17,055 nucleotides of DNA from Streptomyces katrae. Its GTDB lineage: Bacteria > Actinomycetota > Actinomycetes > Streptomycetales > Streptomycetaceae. This document shows, piece after piece, positions 1-7,374 of this stretch (positions within the stretch are counted from its first letter, which is position 1; the number at the start of each line of letters is the position of its first letter). A program made the position numbers and the translations under genes. The stretch covers positions 1 to 17,055 of the forward strand of contig NZ_JZWV01000341.1 in the NCBI RefSeq assembly GCF_000966975.1, in the 5' to 3' direction. Under the pieces are notes generated by a model. That model saw nothing but the letters and a program-made list of their open reading frames with translations. It was not told where the DNA came from and ran no database searches.

Positions 1-628
1 GCACCCAGAACGCCAGCGGGTCGGCGATCACCGCCTCCCGCAGCTGCGCCAGCTCGGCGGTGATCTCCTCCAGGTCGTCCCCCGACGGGTGCTCACCCGG
101 CCGGACCCCCACCGAACGCGCCAGCGCACGCGTCCGGTGCAGCTCGGCGGCGAGCAGGTCGATCCGTGCGGGCAGCGCCGACCACACGGCGTCGGCGGCG
201 ACCACCACGTCCAGCGAGGCCGCGTACAGCTCGTTCATCCGGGCCACCAGCTCGGCCAGTGAGAACCGCTCCGCCAGCGCGGCTCCCTCCACCCCGGCCC
301 CCGCGATCGTCACGCCCGGCCCGCGCAGCCGCTCCGTCAGCTCCGCCAGGTCCTCACGGCTCGGCCAGCGGCGCCGCTCGCGGATCTCCCGGGCGGCGGC
401 CAGCGCCCCGCTGTAGGCGTCGAAGTACGTCCACAGCCGGGTCACGGCCGCGTCGGCGGCGGCCCAGCGCTCCTTGGTGACCCCGCTCAGCGCGGCGCCC
501 TCCAGCAGCCGGCGTCCGGCATGGTCCTGCAGCGCCAGCAGCGAGGTCTCCACGGCCTCGTGCTCGGCGCCGAGGCGTGCCAGCGCACGGTCGACGTCGT
601 CCCGGTCCATCAGCCCCGTCTGGCTCAC
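1..628 (-). CDS. Hypothetical helical protein, 3' end cut by window edge
   Basis: I do not recognise the family. The frame reads left from a GTG at 628 and is open to the window edge, giving about 209 residues without the C-terminus. The start is chosen because GGAG lies about 6 bases upstream; an internal ATG at 610 is the alternative. The product is soluble, with no signal peptide or membrane segment. It is rich in Ala, Leu, Glu and Arg with heptad-like spacing, for example around ALARLGAEHEAVETSLLAL near residues 15-33 and ELVARMNELYAASLDVVVAA in the middle, so long helices or a coiled coil are likely. It starts 50 bases after the glnH stop on the same strand and is probably in the same operon, so it may belong to the GlnX/GlnH/PknG sensing module; that role is only inferred from position. 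Its coding bias matches its neighbours. Confidence 0.75.
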   Translation of the reverse strand, partial: MSQTGLMDRDDVDRALARLGAEHEAVETSLLALQDHAGRRLLEGAALSGVTKERWAAADAAVTRLWTYFDAYSGALAAAREIRERRRWPSREDLAELTERLRGPGVTIAGAGVEGAALAERFSLAELVARMNELYAASLDVVVAADAVWSALPARIDLLAAELHRTRALARSVGVRPGEHPSGDDLEEITAELAQLREAVIADPLAFWV

Positions 629-678
629 GTACGGCTCCGATCCTGCCCCGCGAGCGGGCGGTACCCCCACCACCGGCC

Positions 679-1713
679 TCAGCCCTCCCGGTACTTGGGC
701 GCGGGCGGCACCGCGGCCTTCGGCAGCACGTCCTCGAAGTGCTTGCGGTAAGAGGTCGCCCACGGGCTCTGGTCACCACCCGCGCGGTAGTTCTCCAGCA
801 CCTTGTTGACCCGGCGCACCAGGTCCGAGGCGCCCTTGTTCATCGCCACACCGTAGAACTCGCGGGTGAACGGCGCGCCGACCAGCTGCACCGACGGGTC
901 CTGCGCCGCCTGTCCGGCGGCCAGCGCGTTGTCGGTGATGATCCCGTCGACCTCGCCGAGCTGGAGCCGCACCAGGCAGTCCAGCTGGTTCGGCACCGAG
1001 ACCGGCACCGCGCCGTAGCCCTGGGACTTCAGGGCCGCCTCCGCCGTGGATCCGGCGGCCGTGCAGATCCGGCGGCCCTTCAGCGAGGCGTCGTACCCGG
1101 TGATCGGGGAACCCTTGGGCGCCAGGACCTGCTGGCCCGCCTCGAAGTAGGCGGTGGAGAACGCCACGTCCTCCAGCCGCTTGCAGTTGATCGTCATGGT
1201 CCGCACGACGATGTCGACCCGGCCCTCCTGGAGCGCCGGGATGCGCTGGCTGGTGGGGATGGCCCGGTAGATGACCGCCTCCTCGTTGCCCAGGATGTCC
1301 TTGGCTATGGCCTTCACGAGGTCGATGTCGAAGCCGTCGAGGTGCCCGTCGGGATTGCGGTAGCCCCACTTGAAGCTGTTCTGGTCCACGCCCGCGACCA
1401 GCTTGCCCGCCTTGCGGATCCGCTCGATCGTCGGCCCGTCCAGCGCGGACGGCCGCAGGCTGGCCTCCGGGTCCTGGCAGGTGTCGGTGAGGGTGAACGG
1501 GGCCGCGTCCACCGACGCGGGGTCACTCACCACCGCGGGGTGGTGCCCGGTGCCCGGCGAGGAGTGCGCCAGCGGCAGCAGCACCGCCGCGGCCGTCATC
1601 GCGCAGGCGGCGGCCATCGCGCTCACCCCGCCCCAGCCGCGCAGCCGCCCGGCCGCACGCCGCAGCCGGTCGGCCCGCTCCGCCCGTGTCCGCCGTATCC
1701 GCATCGCACTCAC
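679..1713 (-). CDS. glnH: GlnH-like amino-acid-binding protein (SBP family 3), membrane-anchored
   Basis: This is an extracytoplasmic solute-binding protein of the polar amino-acid type (SBP_bac_3). The 344-residue product has a very basic N-terminus (residues 1-28), one hydrophobic segment (about 29-48), a short linker, then the binding domain from about 93 to 330. Family features include KLVAGVDQNSFKWGYRNPDG, GFDIDLVKAIA and VDIVVRTMTI. Four cysteines (79, 177, 217, 246) lie outside the membrane and could form disulfides. No convincing lipobox is present: the only early Cys (37) sits inside the hydrophobic run, so anchoring by an uncleaved helix is likely. The GTG start at 1713 overlaps the glnX stop as GTGA, with GGAG 5 bases upstream inside glnX; ATG at 1704 is less likely. 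No permease or ATPase gene is adjacent, which fits a sensor role. In mycobacteria GlnH binds Asp/Glu and signals through GlnX to PknG. Function here is inferred from family and gene pairing. Confidence 0.88.
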   Translation of the reverse strand: MSAMRIRRTRAERADRLRRAAGRLRGWGGVSAMAAACAMTAAAVLLPLAHSSPGTGHHPAVVSDPASVDAAPFTLTDTCQDPEASLRPSALDGPTIERIRKAGKLVAGVDQNSFKWGYRNPDGHLDGFDIDLVKAIAKDILGNEEAVIYRAIPTSQRIPALQEGRVDIVVRTMTINCKRLEDVAFSTAYFEAGQQVLAPKGSPITGYDASLKGRRICTAAGSTAEAALKSQGYGAVPVSVPNQLDCLVRLQLGEVDGIITDNALAAGQAAQDPSVQLVGAPFTREFYGVAMNKGASDLVRRVNKVLENYRAGGDQSPWATSYRKHFEDVLPKAAVPPAPKYREG

Positions 1714-3098
1714 CTGTACTCCGAAAGCCTGCGACCGATACCGAGGAGGGCCGCGCCCGCGCCGACGACCGCCAGCACCGCCGCACCCGTCACCAGCCCG
1801 CCCAGCGCGCCGAGCCCGCCCCGGGCGGCCAGGGTGAACTGCTTCTGCTCATGGGCGACGGCCTGCTCCAGGGAGGCGTCCACCGTGTCGAACGAGGCCC
1901 CGCTGCTGTCCTTCTGCCCCTTGCCCCCGATCACCTGGGGCAGGGCGAGCTCGTAGTCGCCCCTCACGTCGGACTCCCGCGCCGCCGCGTGCCGCTGCTT
2001 CCACTGCGCCACACCCGCGACGGCCTTCGCCACCGGATCCCGGCCGCTCGCGTCGTCGGCCAGCTCCAGCGCCCGCGCCAGCCCCGCGTCGAGCTGCTTC
2101 ATGTTCTTCGCGTAGTCCACGTCGTACTTGTCGGACTTCTTGTCCTCGGCCAGTACGGCACCCCGCGCGATCAGCGTCAGGTTCTCGTTGGCCCGCGCCT
2201 GGAGCGAGGCGATCCGGGCGTCGTTGAGCACCTTCAGCGACTCCTGCCCGTCCGCCCGCGCCTCGCCCAGCCCCGACCGGGCCACCGTCTGCCCCACCGT
2301 CAGCCACAGCAGCACCACGGCGGTCGCCGCCGTCGCCGCCAGCAGGCCGTGGTTGAAGACCCGGTGCGTGAGCAGGTAGTTGCGCCGCTGCGCCCACACC
2401 AGGGCGGCGAGCGCCAGTACCCCCGCGCCCGTCGCGGCCAGCGGCCAGCCACGGGCCTCGTCGTAGTCCGTGTACAGCCGCCCCGTCTCCGCCTCGTACA
2501 GCCGCTGGGCGGCCGGCAGCAGCACCGTGCTCATCTGCTCGTTGGCGTAGCGCAGGTACGCGCCGCCCAGCGGCAGGCCCTGCCGGTTGTTCGCGCGGGC
2601 CTGCTCGATCAGGCCGGTGTAGCGGGGCAGCTGCTCGCCGAGCAGTGCTATCTCCTTGCGGGACTCCCCGCCCGCCCCGGTGTTCGCCGCCGCGCTCACC
2701 AGCAGCCGGGAGGCGTTCGCCATGTCCTTCTCGTAGCGCTGGCGGACCTCGCGCGGCTCCTGCGCGCCCGCCAGGAACCCGCTGGAGGAGGCCGTGTCGG
2801 CGTCCGCCAGGGAACGGTAGATGCTCGCCGCGTCCGCGCTCAGCGGCTGGCTGCGGCCCACGACGTCCTCCGCGGCCGTCACCCGGCCCGAGATCTCCCA
2901 GACCGCCACCACGCCGAACAGCAGCACCAGCGCCGCCAGTACCGCGCCGATGATCCGCAGCCGGCCCGGCTCGGTCGTCGCCGCCGCGCGCAGCCGCTCC
3001 ACGCCCTCGGCCCAGGCCGTACCCCGCCCGGCCGCCGGCCCGGCGGGTGCCCCGGAGGCACCGCCCCCGGGCGCGGACGGGCGTGTCGTGATGGCCAC
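1710..3098 (-). CDS. glnX: GlnX-like four-helix membrane sensor protein
   Basis: The 462-residue product has a Pro/Gly/Ala-rich cytoplasmic N-terminus (1-45) and four membrane segments at about 46-68, 218-236, 250-270 and 427-455. Two helical extracytoplasmic domains of about 150 residues lie between helices 1-2 and 3-4, each resembling the helical sensor domains of chemoreceptors. The C-terminus is short and basic (GIGRRLSEYR). This layout and the translationally coupled glnH match mycobacterial GlnX, which passes the GlnH ligand signal across the membrane to PknG. The start is GTG at 3098, with GGGGGAGG ending 5 bases upstream. The frame stays open to 3248, but that extension has no ribosome site and reads through low-complexity leader sequence. 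No kinase or HAMP domain is seen, so the signal must be handed to another protein. The symbol is assigned by architecture and context; sequence identity could not be measured. Confidence 0.8.
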   Translation of the reverse strand: MAITTRPSAPGGGASGAPAGPAAGRGTAWAEGVERLRAAATTEPGRLRIIGAVLAALVLLFGVVAVWEISGRVTAAEDVVGRSQPLSADAASIYRSLADADTASSSGFLAGAQEPREVRQRYEKDMANASRLLVSAAANTGAGGESRKEIALLGEQLPRYTGLIEQARANNRQGLPLGGAYLRYANEQMSTVLLPAAQRLYEAETGRLYTDYDEARGWPLAATGAGVLALAALVWAQRRNYLLTHRVFNHGLLAATAATAVVLLWLTVGQTVARSGLGEARADGQESLKVLNDARIASLQARANENLTLIARGAVLAEDKKSDKYDVDYAKNMKQLDAGLARALELADDASGRDPVAKAVAGVAQWKQRHAAARESDVRGDYELALPQVIGGKGQKDSSGASFDTVDASLEQAVAHEQKQFTLAARGGLGALGGLVTGAAVLAVVGAGAALLGIGRRLSEYR

Positions 3099-3250
3099 CC
3101 TGACCTCCCCCTCGGTCCCTCTGCTCCGCAGCAGTATGGCCGTAGTGGCGCCGGACCACAGCACCCGGTGCTCGATCTTGGACGATCCCCTCCCCGGACC
3201 GCCCCGATCACCCTCCCCCCGGCATCCCCACCGCCCCTTCACCGTCAATA

Positions 3251-3285
3251 CGCCCGGCCCGCCCCCACGGTTCCGCCCGGCCCGC
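3251..3285. repeat. 12-bp direct repeat, period 23, between csnK and glnX
   Basis: CGCCCGGCCCGC occurs perfectly at 3251-3262 and 3274-3285. It lies in the 201-base gap (3099-3299) that ends the csn operon and leads into glnX. A spacing of 23 bases is about two helical turns, so a paired protein site is possible. High GC makes chance repeats common. The rest of the gap shows no clear terminator; a TTGACG-like element on the minus strand near 3246-3251 has no good -10 partner. Confidence 0.35.
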
Positions 3286-3299
3286 TCCCCGGCGCAGGT

Positions 3300-4289
3300 T
3301 CAGCCGAATTGGTTACGGAGCCTGCCGTGCGCCCCGGCCGGCGCCCCCAGGGCGTCCAGGCCGAGCAGGGCCGCGCCCAGCACCGGCGGGGCCGTGACCA
3401 CCGAGAGGCGGGCGCGCGGGGCCCGGGCGGACAGCAGCTCCCCGATCCGGCCGTTGAGCTGCGGATGCCCGGCCGCGAGGACCCCGCCGCCCAGCAGCAC
3501 CGGCACCTCCTCCGCCAGCAGCCCCAGCCGCTCCAACGCCACCGAGGCCAGCGCCACCACCTCCTCGGCCTGCCGCTCCACGATCGCCGAGGCCACCGCG
3601 TCGCCCTCCGCGGCCACCGCGAACAGCACCGGCACCAGCTCGTGCAGCCGCCCCCGCGGGATCCCGCCCAGGTGCACCGCCTCGATCAGCCCGGCCATCG
3701 CCCCCAGCCCGAAGTGCCCCGGCAGGGCCTTCGCCAGCCCGGTGGGCCCGCCGCGCCCGTCCTCGGCCCGCGCCGCCCACCACACGGCCTCCTCCGCCAG
3801 GCCGCCCCCGCCGCCCCAGTCCCCGGAGATCCGCCCCAGCGCCGGGAAGCGGGCGGTGCGCCCGTCGGGCAGCATGCCCACGCAGTTGATGCCCGCCCCG
3901 CACACCACGGCGACCCCCCGCGGCCGGTCCACCCCGGCCCGCAGGACCGCGAAGGTGTCATTGCGGACCTCGACCGCCTCCGCCCAGCCGCGCGCGGCGA
4001 TCGCGTCCGCCAGCTGCCGCTCCTCCACCGGCAGGTCGGCGTTGGCCAGGCAGGCCGAGACCCGGAAGGCGTACGGCGGCCCGGCCAGCCCGGCGGCGCG
4101 GGCGGCCGCCGCGACGGCCTCACCGAGGACGTCGACAGCCGCCCCGACCCCCGTCCGGGGCGGCTGGAAACCTCCGGAGCGGCCGGTTCCGAGGACGGTG
4201 CCGTCGGCGCCGACCAGAACCGCGTCCGTCTTGCTGTTCCCCGCGTCCAGGGCGAGCACCGCCGCGGGGGAGGGGCGGCTCACGCCCAT
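3300..4289 (-). CDS. csnK: CsnK: BadF/BadG-type glucosamine/N-acetylglucosamine kinase
   Basis: This 329-residue cytoplasmic protein belongs to the BadF/BadG/BcrA/BcrD ATPase family, in the N-acetylglucosamine-kinase-like branch with an actin/hexokinase fold. Visible motifs are the phosphate-1 loop LALDAGNSKTDAVLV (residues 12-26, with D15, G17, T21), the NDT motif at 110-112, the phosphate-2-like VVCGAGINCVG (128-138), a Gly-rich GDWGGGGGL (156-164), and the late adenosine loop VLLGGGVLAAG. Size is normal. ATG at 4289 is chosen because AAGGAG lies 8 bases upstream; this overlaps csnH by 10 bases. GTG at 4283 would give a 4-base overlap but has a worse ribosome site. It is the last gene of the csn operon. 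The likely job is phosphorylation of glucosamine or short glucosamine oligomers after import. The substrate is inferred from the locus, and the order of action relative to CsnH cannot be read from sequence. Confidence 0.88.
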   Translation of the reverse strand: MGVSRPSPAAVLALDAGNSKTDAVLVGADGTVLGTGRSGGFQPPRTGVGAAVDVLGEAVAAAARAAGLAGPPYAFRVSACLANADLPVEERQLADAIAARGWAEAVEVRNDTFAVLRAGVDRPRGVAVVCGAGINCVGMLPDGRTARFPALGRISGDWGGGGGLAEEAVWWAARAEDGRGGPTGLAKALPGHFGLGAMAGLIEAVHLGGIPRGRLHELVPVLFAVAAEGDAVASAIVERQAEEVVALASVALERLGLLAEEVPVLLGGGVLAAGHPQLNGRIGELLSARAPRARLSVVTAPPVLGAALLGLDALGAPAGAHGRLRNQFG

Positions 4290-5545
4290 GGCAGGTACTC
4301 CTTGTTGTGCGCGAGCAGCCGGTCGGTCAGCGCCTCCGCCAGGTCGAACTGCCCGACCAGCGGGTGCGCGAGGAGCGCCCGGGCGACCCGCTCGCGCCCG
4401 CCGCGCAGCGCGGCGTCCAGCGCGAGGTCCTCGTACGCCGTCACGTGCGCGAGGAGTCCCGTGTACACGGGGTCCGGGCGGGGGACGGCCAGCGGGACCG
4501 GGCCGGAGCCGTCGACGGCGGCCTGGACCTCGATGACCGCGTCCTCCGGGAGGAAGGGCAGGGTGGAGCCGTTGCGGGTGTTGACCACCTGGACGGCCGG
4601 GCCGCCGCCGCCCAGCAGGGCCGCCGCGAGGTCGACGGCCGCCTCCGAGTAGAAGGCCCCGCCCCGTTTGGCCAGCAGCGCGGGCTTCTCGTCGAGCGCG
4701 GGGTCCGCGTACAGGGCGAGCAGTTCCCGTTCCATCGCGGCGACCTCGGCGGCCCGCGAGGGCTTCTCGCCGAGCTCCCGGACCACCTCGTCGTGGGAGT
4801 AGAAGTAGCGCAGGTAGTACGAGGGGACCACGCCGAGCCGGTCCAGCACCGCGCGCGGCAGGCGCAGGTCCGCGGCGATCGCCTCCCCGTGCTCCGCCAG
4901 CAGCCGGGGCAGCACGTCCGCGCCGCCGGGCCCGCCGAGCCGGACGCCGAACTCCCAGGTCAGGTGGTTGAGGCCGACGTGGTCGAGGTGGACCTCGGCG
5001 GGCTGCGCGCCCAGCAGCGCGGCGAACTTCCGCTGCAGGCCGATGGCGACGTTGCACAGCCCGACCGCCCGGTGCCCGGCCTGGAGCAGGGCCCGGGTGA
5101 CGATCCCGACGGGGTTGGTGAAGTCGATGATCCAGGCTCCGGGGGCGGCCCGACGCACCCGTTCGGCGATGTCCAGGACCACCGGGACGGTGCGCAGGGC
5201 CTTGGCCAGTCCGCCCGCGCCGGTGGTCTCCTGGCCGACGCAGCCGCACTCCAGCGGCCAGGTCTCGTCCTGGAGCCGGGCCGCCTGTCCGCCGATCCGC
5301 AGCTGGAGCAGTACGGCGTCCGCCCCGGCGACGCCCGCGTCCAGGTCGGCGGTGGTGGTGATCCGGCCGGGGTGCCCCTGCCGGGCGAAGATCCGCCGGG
5401 CCAGGCCGCCGACCAGCTCCAGCCGTTCGGCGGCGGGGTCGATGAGGACGAGTTCGGTGACGGGCAGGGTGTCGCGCAGCCGCGCGAACCCGTCGACCAG
5501 TTCGGGGGTGTAGGTGGAACCGCCGCCCACCACTGCGAGTTTCAT
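4280..5545 (-). CDS. csnH: CsnH: GH4 family NAD/Mn-dependent glycosidase (6-phospho-beta-glucosidase type)
   Basis: The 421-residue product is a complete family GH4 hydrolase. It has the N-terminal Rossmann loop VVGGGSTYTPELVDG (5-19), Asp36 after the second strand for NAD binding, the TNPVGIVT segment (143-150), and the metal ligands Cys164 in GLCNVAIG and His194 in VGLNHLTW. A tyrosine-rich SYYLRYFYSHDE follows (242-253), where GH4 enzymes carry the catalytic base. Family members act by oxidation at C3 and elimination, using NAD and Mn, on 6-phosphoglycosides or free glycosides. It starts 5 bases after csnG; AAAGG lies 9 bases before the ATG. In the csn cluster it is expected to split imported glucosamine disaccharides. 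Because uptake is by an ABC transporter, the sugar enters unphosphorylated, so either CsnK acts first or this enzyme accepts non-phosphorylated substrate; the sequence does not decide. Confidence 0.9.
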   Translation of the reverse strand: MKLAVVGGGSTYTPELVDGFARLRDTLPVTELVLIDPAAERLELVGGLARRIFARQGHPGRITTTADLDAGVAGADAVLLQLRIGGQAARLQDETWPLECGCVGQETTGAGGLAKALRTVPVVLDIAERVRRAAPGAWIIDFTNPVGIVTRALLQAGHRAVGLCNVAIGLQRKFAALLGAQPAEVHLDHVGLNHLTWEFGVRLGGPGGADVLPRLLAEHGEAIAADLRLPRAVLDRLGVVPSYYLRYFYSHDEVVRELGEKPSRAAEVAAMERELLALYADPALDEKPALLAKRGGAFYSEAAVDLAAALLGGGGPAVQVVNTRNGSTLPFLPEDAVIEVQAAVDGSGPVPLAVPRPDPVYTGLLAHVTAYEDLALDAALRGGRERVARALLAHPLVGQFDLAEALTDRLLAHNKEYLPWA

Positions 5546-5550
5546 CGGAC

Positions 5551-6432
5551 TCAGCCTTTCACTCCGGTCAGGGTGACTCCCTCGACGAACGCCTTCTGGG
5601 CGAGGAAGAAGAGGAGGATCACCGGGGCCATGACGAGCACGGTCGCCGCCATGGTGAGGTTCCAGTTGGTGTGGTGCGCGCCCTTGAAGGACTCCAGCCC
5701 GTAGCTGAGGGTCCAGGCGGCGGGGTTGTCGGAGGCGTAGATCTGCGGGCCGAAGTAGTCGTTCCACGCGGCGAAGAACTGGAACAGGGCGACGGCCGCG
5801 ATGCCGGGTCTCGCCATCGGCAGGACCACGCGCAGCAGGGTGCGCAGCTCGCCGCAGCCGTCGACGCGGGCCGCGTCCAGGTACTCGTCGGGGATGGTCA
5901 GCAGGAACTGGCGCAGCAGGAAGACGGAGAACGCGTCGCCGAAGGCCATCGGGACGATCAGCGGCCACAGGGTGCCCGACAGGTCGAGCTCCCTCGCCCA
6001 GAAGAGGTACATGGGGATGACCACGACCTGCGGCGGCAGCATCATCATGGCGATCACGAGCAGCAGCGCGAGCCGTCGGCCGCGGAAGCGGAACTTGGCG
6101 AGGGCGTAGGCGACGGGTACCGAGGACACGACGGTCAGCAGGGTGCCCAGGCCCGCGTAGAGGAGGGTGTTGCGCCACCAGGTGAGGAATCCGGGGGTGT
6201 GCCAGACCGCGGCGTAGTTGCCCCATTCCCAGGTCCGCGGCCACAGGTCGCGGGTGAGGGCCTGCTGGTCGGCCATCAGGGAGGTGAGCAGGAGGAAGAC
6301 GAAGGGGAGGACGAAGAACAGGGCGGCGGCCACGGCCAGGGCGTGCACGCCGATCCAGTGCAGGAGGGCCCGTCGGCCGGCCCGTCCGCCCGTGCGTCTC
6401 GTGCGTCTCGTGCGTCTCGTGCGTCCGGTCAC
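5551..6432 (-). CDS. csnG: CsnG: sugar ABC transporter permease (MalG type)
   Basis: The 293-residue product is an inner-membrane permease of the MalG class for a CUT1-type sugar ABC transporter. It has six predicted membrane segments starting with HALAVAAALFFVLPFVFLLL (30-49) and the EAA loop EYLDAARVDGCGELRTLL (183-200), which docks the ATPase. The C-terminus ends TLTGVKG, as is common for this class. The GTG start at 6432 overlaps the csnF stop as GTGA, with GGGAG 7 bases upstream inside csnF. The first 14 residues are an Arg-Thr-Arg repeat encoded by a 9-bp DNA repeat, an unusual cytoplasmic tail. No ATPase gene is in the operon; streptomycetes commonly use the shared MsiK ATPase for such transporters, so MsiK is the likely energiser (inference). 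Specificity for chitosan oligomers is assigned from the cluster. Confidence 0.9.
   Translation of the reverse strand: MTGRTRRTRRTRRTGGRAGRRALLHWIGVHALAVAAALFFVLPFVFLLLTSLMADQQALTRDLWPRTWEWGNYAAVWHTPGFLTWWRNTLLYAGLGTLLTVVSSVPVAYALAKFRFRGRRLALLLVIAMMMLPPQVVVIPMYLFWARELDLSGTLWPLIVPMAFGDAFSVFLLRQFLLTIPDEYLDAARVDGCGELRTLLRVVLPMARPGIAAVALFQFFAAWNDYFGPQIYASDNPAAWTLSYGLESFKGAHHTNWNLTMAATVLVMAPVILLFFLAQKAFVEGVTLTGVKG
6392..6427. repeat. 9-bp tandem repeat in the start of csnG
   Basis: Three perfect copies of GTGCGTCTC (plus strand, 6392-6418) are followed by a fourth diverged copy (6419-6427, GTGCGTCCG). In csnG they encode Arg-Thr-Arg repeats in residues 2-13, before the first membrane helix. The period is three codons, so copy-number change would keep the frame and only lengthen or shorten the basic tail. 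Confidence 0.9.
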
Positions 6433-7370
6433 GCGTCCGCTCCCGTCAGTCCGCCGCGGCGGCGCATCAGCAGCGCGGTGAAGGCCATGGACAGGGCGAA
6501 CAGGACGAGCGCGAGCACACAGGCGGCGCCGTAGTCGAAGCGCTGGAAGCCGAGGTTGTAGACCAGCTGGGGGAGGGTCAGCGTGGACTTGTCGGGGTAG
6601 CCGGGCTCGAACTGCTGCCCGGAGCCGCCGATCACCCCGGCGGCGGCCTTCCCGGCGACGAGCGGCTGGGTGTAGTACTGCATGGCCTGGATGACCCCGG
6701 TGACCACGGCGAACAGGATGATCGGGGAGATGTTCGGCAGGGTGATGTGCCGGAAGCGGGCCCAGGGGCCGGCCCCGTCGAGCTCGGCGGCCTCGTACTG
6801 CTCCTTCGGTACGTCGAGCAGTGCCGCCATGAAGATCACCATCAGGTCGCCGACCCCCCACAGGGCGAGCGCGGTCAGCGCGGGCTTGGACCAGCCGGGG
6901 TCGGTGAACCAGCCGGGCGCGGGCAGTCCCGTCCCGTCGAGGAGGGTGTCGACGGGGCCGGTGCCGGGGTTGAGGAGGAAGACGAAGGCGAGGGTCGCGG
7001 CCACCGGCGGGGCCAGGTACGGCAGGTAGAACAGGGTGCGGAAGAGCCCGGCCCCGGTCTTGACCCTGGTGACGAGCAGGCCGACGCCGAGGCCGAAGAC
7101 GACCCGGCAGGACACCATGACGACGACCAGCCACAGGGTGTTGCGCAGGGCCGGCCAGAAGAGCGGGTAGTCGGTGAAGACGTAGCTCCAGTTGGCCGTG
7201 CCGTTGAAGGCGGGCGGCCGGAAGCCGTCGTAGCGGGTGAAGGAGAAGTAGGCCGTGGACAGCAGCGGATAGGCGAAGAAGACGGCGAAGCCGATCAGCC
7301 AGGGCGACAGGAACGCGGCGGTCCGCAGGGCGGCCCGGCGGCGCTTGGCCAGGAGGGCGGGCGGGACCAT
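6429..7370 (-). CDS. csnF: CsnF: sugar ABC transporter permease (MalF type)
   Basis: The 313-residue product is the MalF-class permease partner of CsnG. A short basic N-terminus is followed by helix 1 (AAFLSPWLIGFAVFFAYPLL, about 18-37), the typical SFTRYDGF segment, further helices, and the EAA loop EQYEAAELDGAGPWARFRHI (190-209) that contacts the ATPase. The ATG at 7370 lies 4 bases after the csnE stop; the ribosome site is weak (AAGG within the end of csnE), suggesting translational coupling. It overlaps csnG by 4 bases. It forms the membrane channel for the substrate delivered by CsnE. Length and motifs are normal for the family. The specific sugar is inferred from the cluster. Confidence 0.9.
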   Translation of the reverse strand: MVPPALLAKRRRAALRTAAFLSPWLIGFAVFFAYPLLSTAYFSFTRYDGFRPPAFNGTANWSYVFTDYPLFWPALRNTLWLVVVMVSCRVVFGLGVGLLVTRVKTGAGLFRTLFYLPYLAPPVAATLAFVFLLNPGTGPVDTLLDGTGLPAPGWFTDPGWSKPALTALALWGVGDLMVIFMAALLDVPKEQYEAAELDGAGPWARFRHITLPNISPIILFAVVTGVIQAMQYYTQPLVAGKAAAGVIGGSGQQFEPGYPDKSTLTLPQLVYNLGFQRFDYGAACVLALVLFALSMAFTALLMRRRGGLTGADA

Positions 7371-7374
7371 CGGA

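Noticed and set aside
3099..3248. Longer GlnX with 50 more residues
   Set aside because: No ribosome site at 3248, low-complexity sequence, and a good SD-GTG pair at 3098.
1686..4652. Very long open frame on the plus strand across glnX, csnK and part of csnH
   Set aside because: It is antisense to genes with clear motifs, has low-complexity Arg/Pro/Gln-rich composition, and is expected from high third-position GC. The same applies to plus-strand frames at 7345-10350 and 12267-15095.
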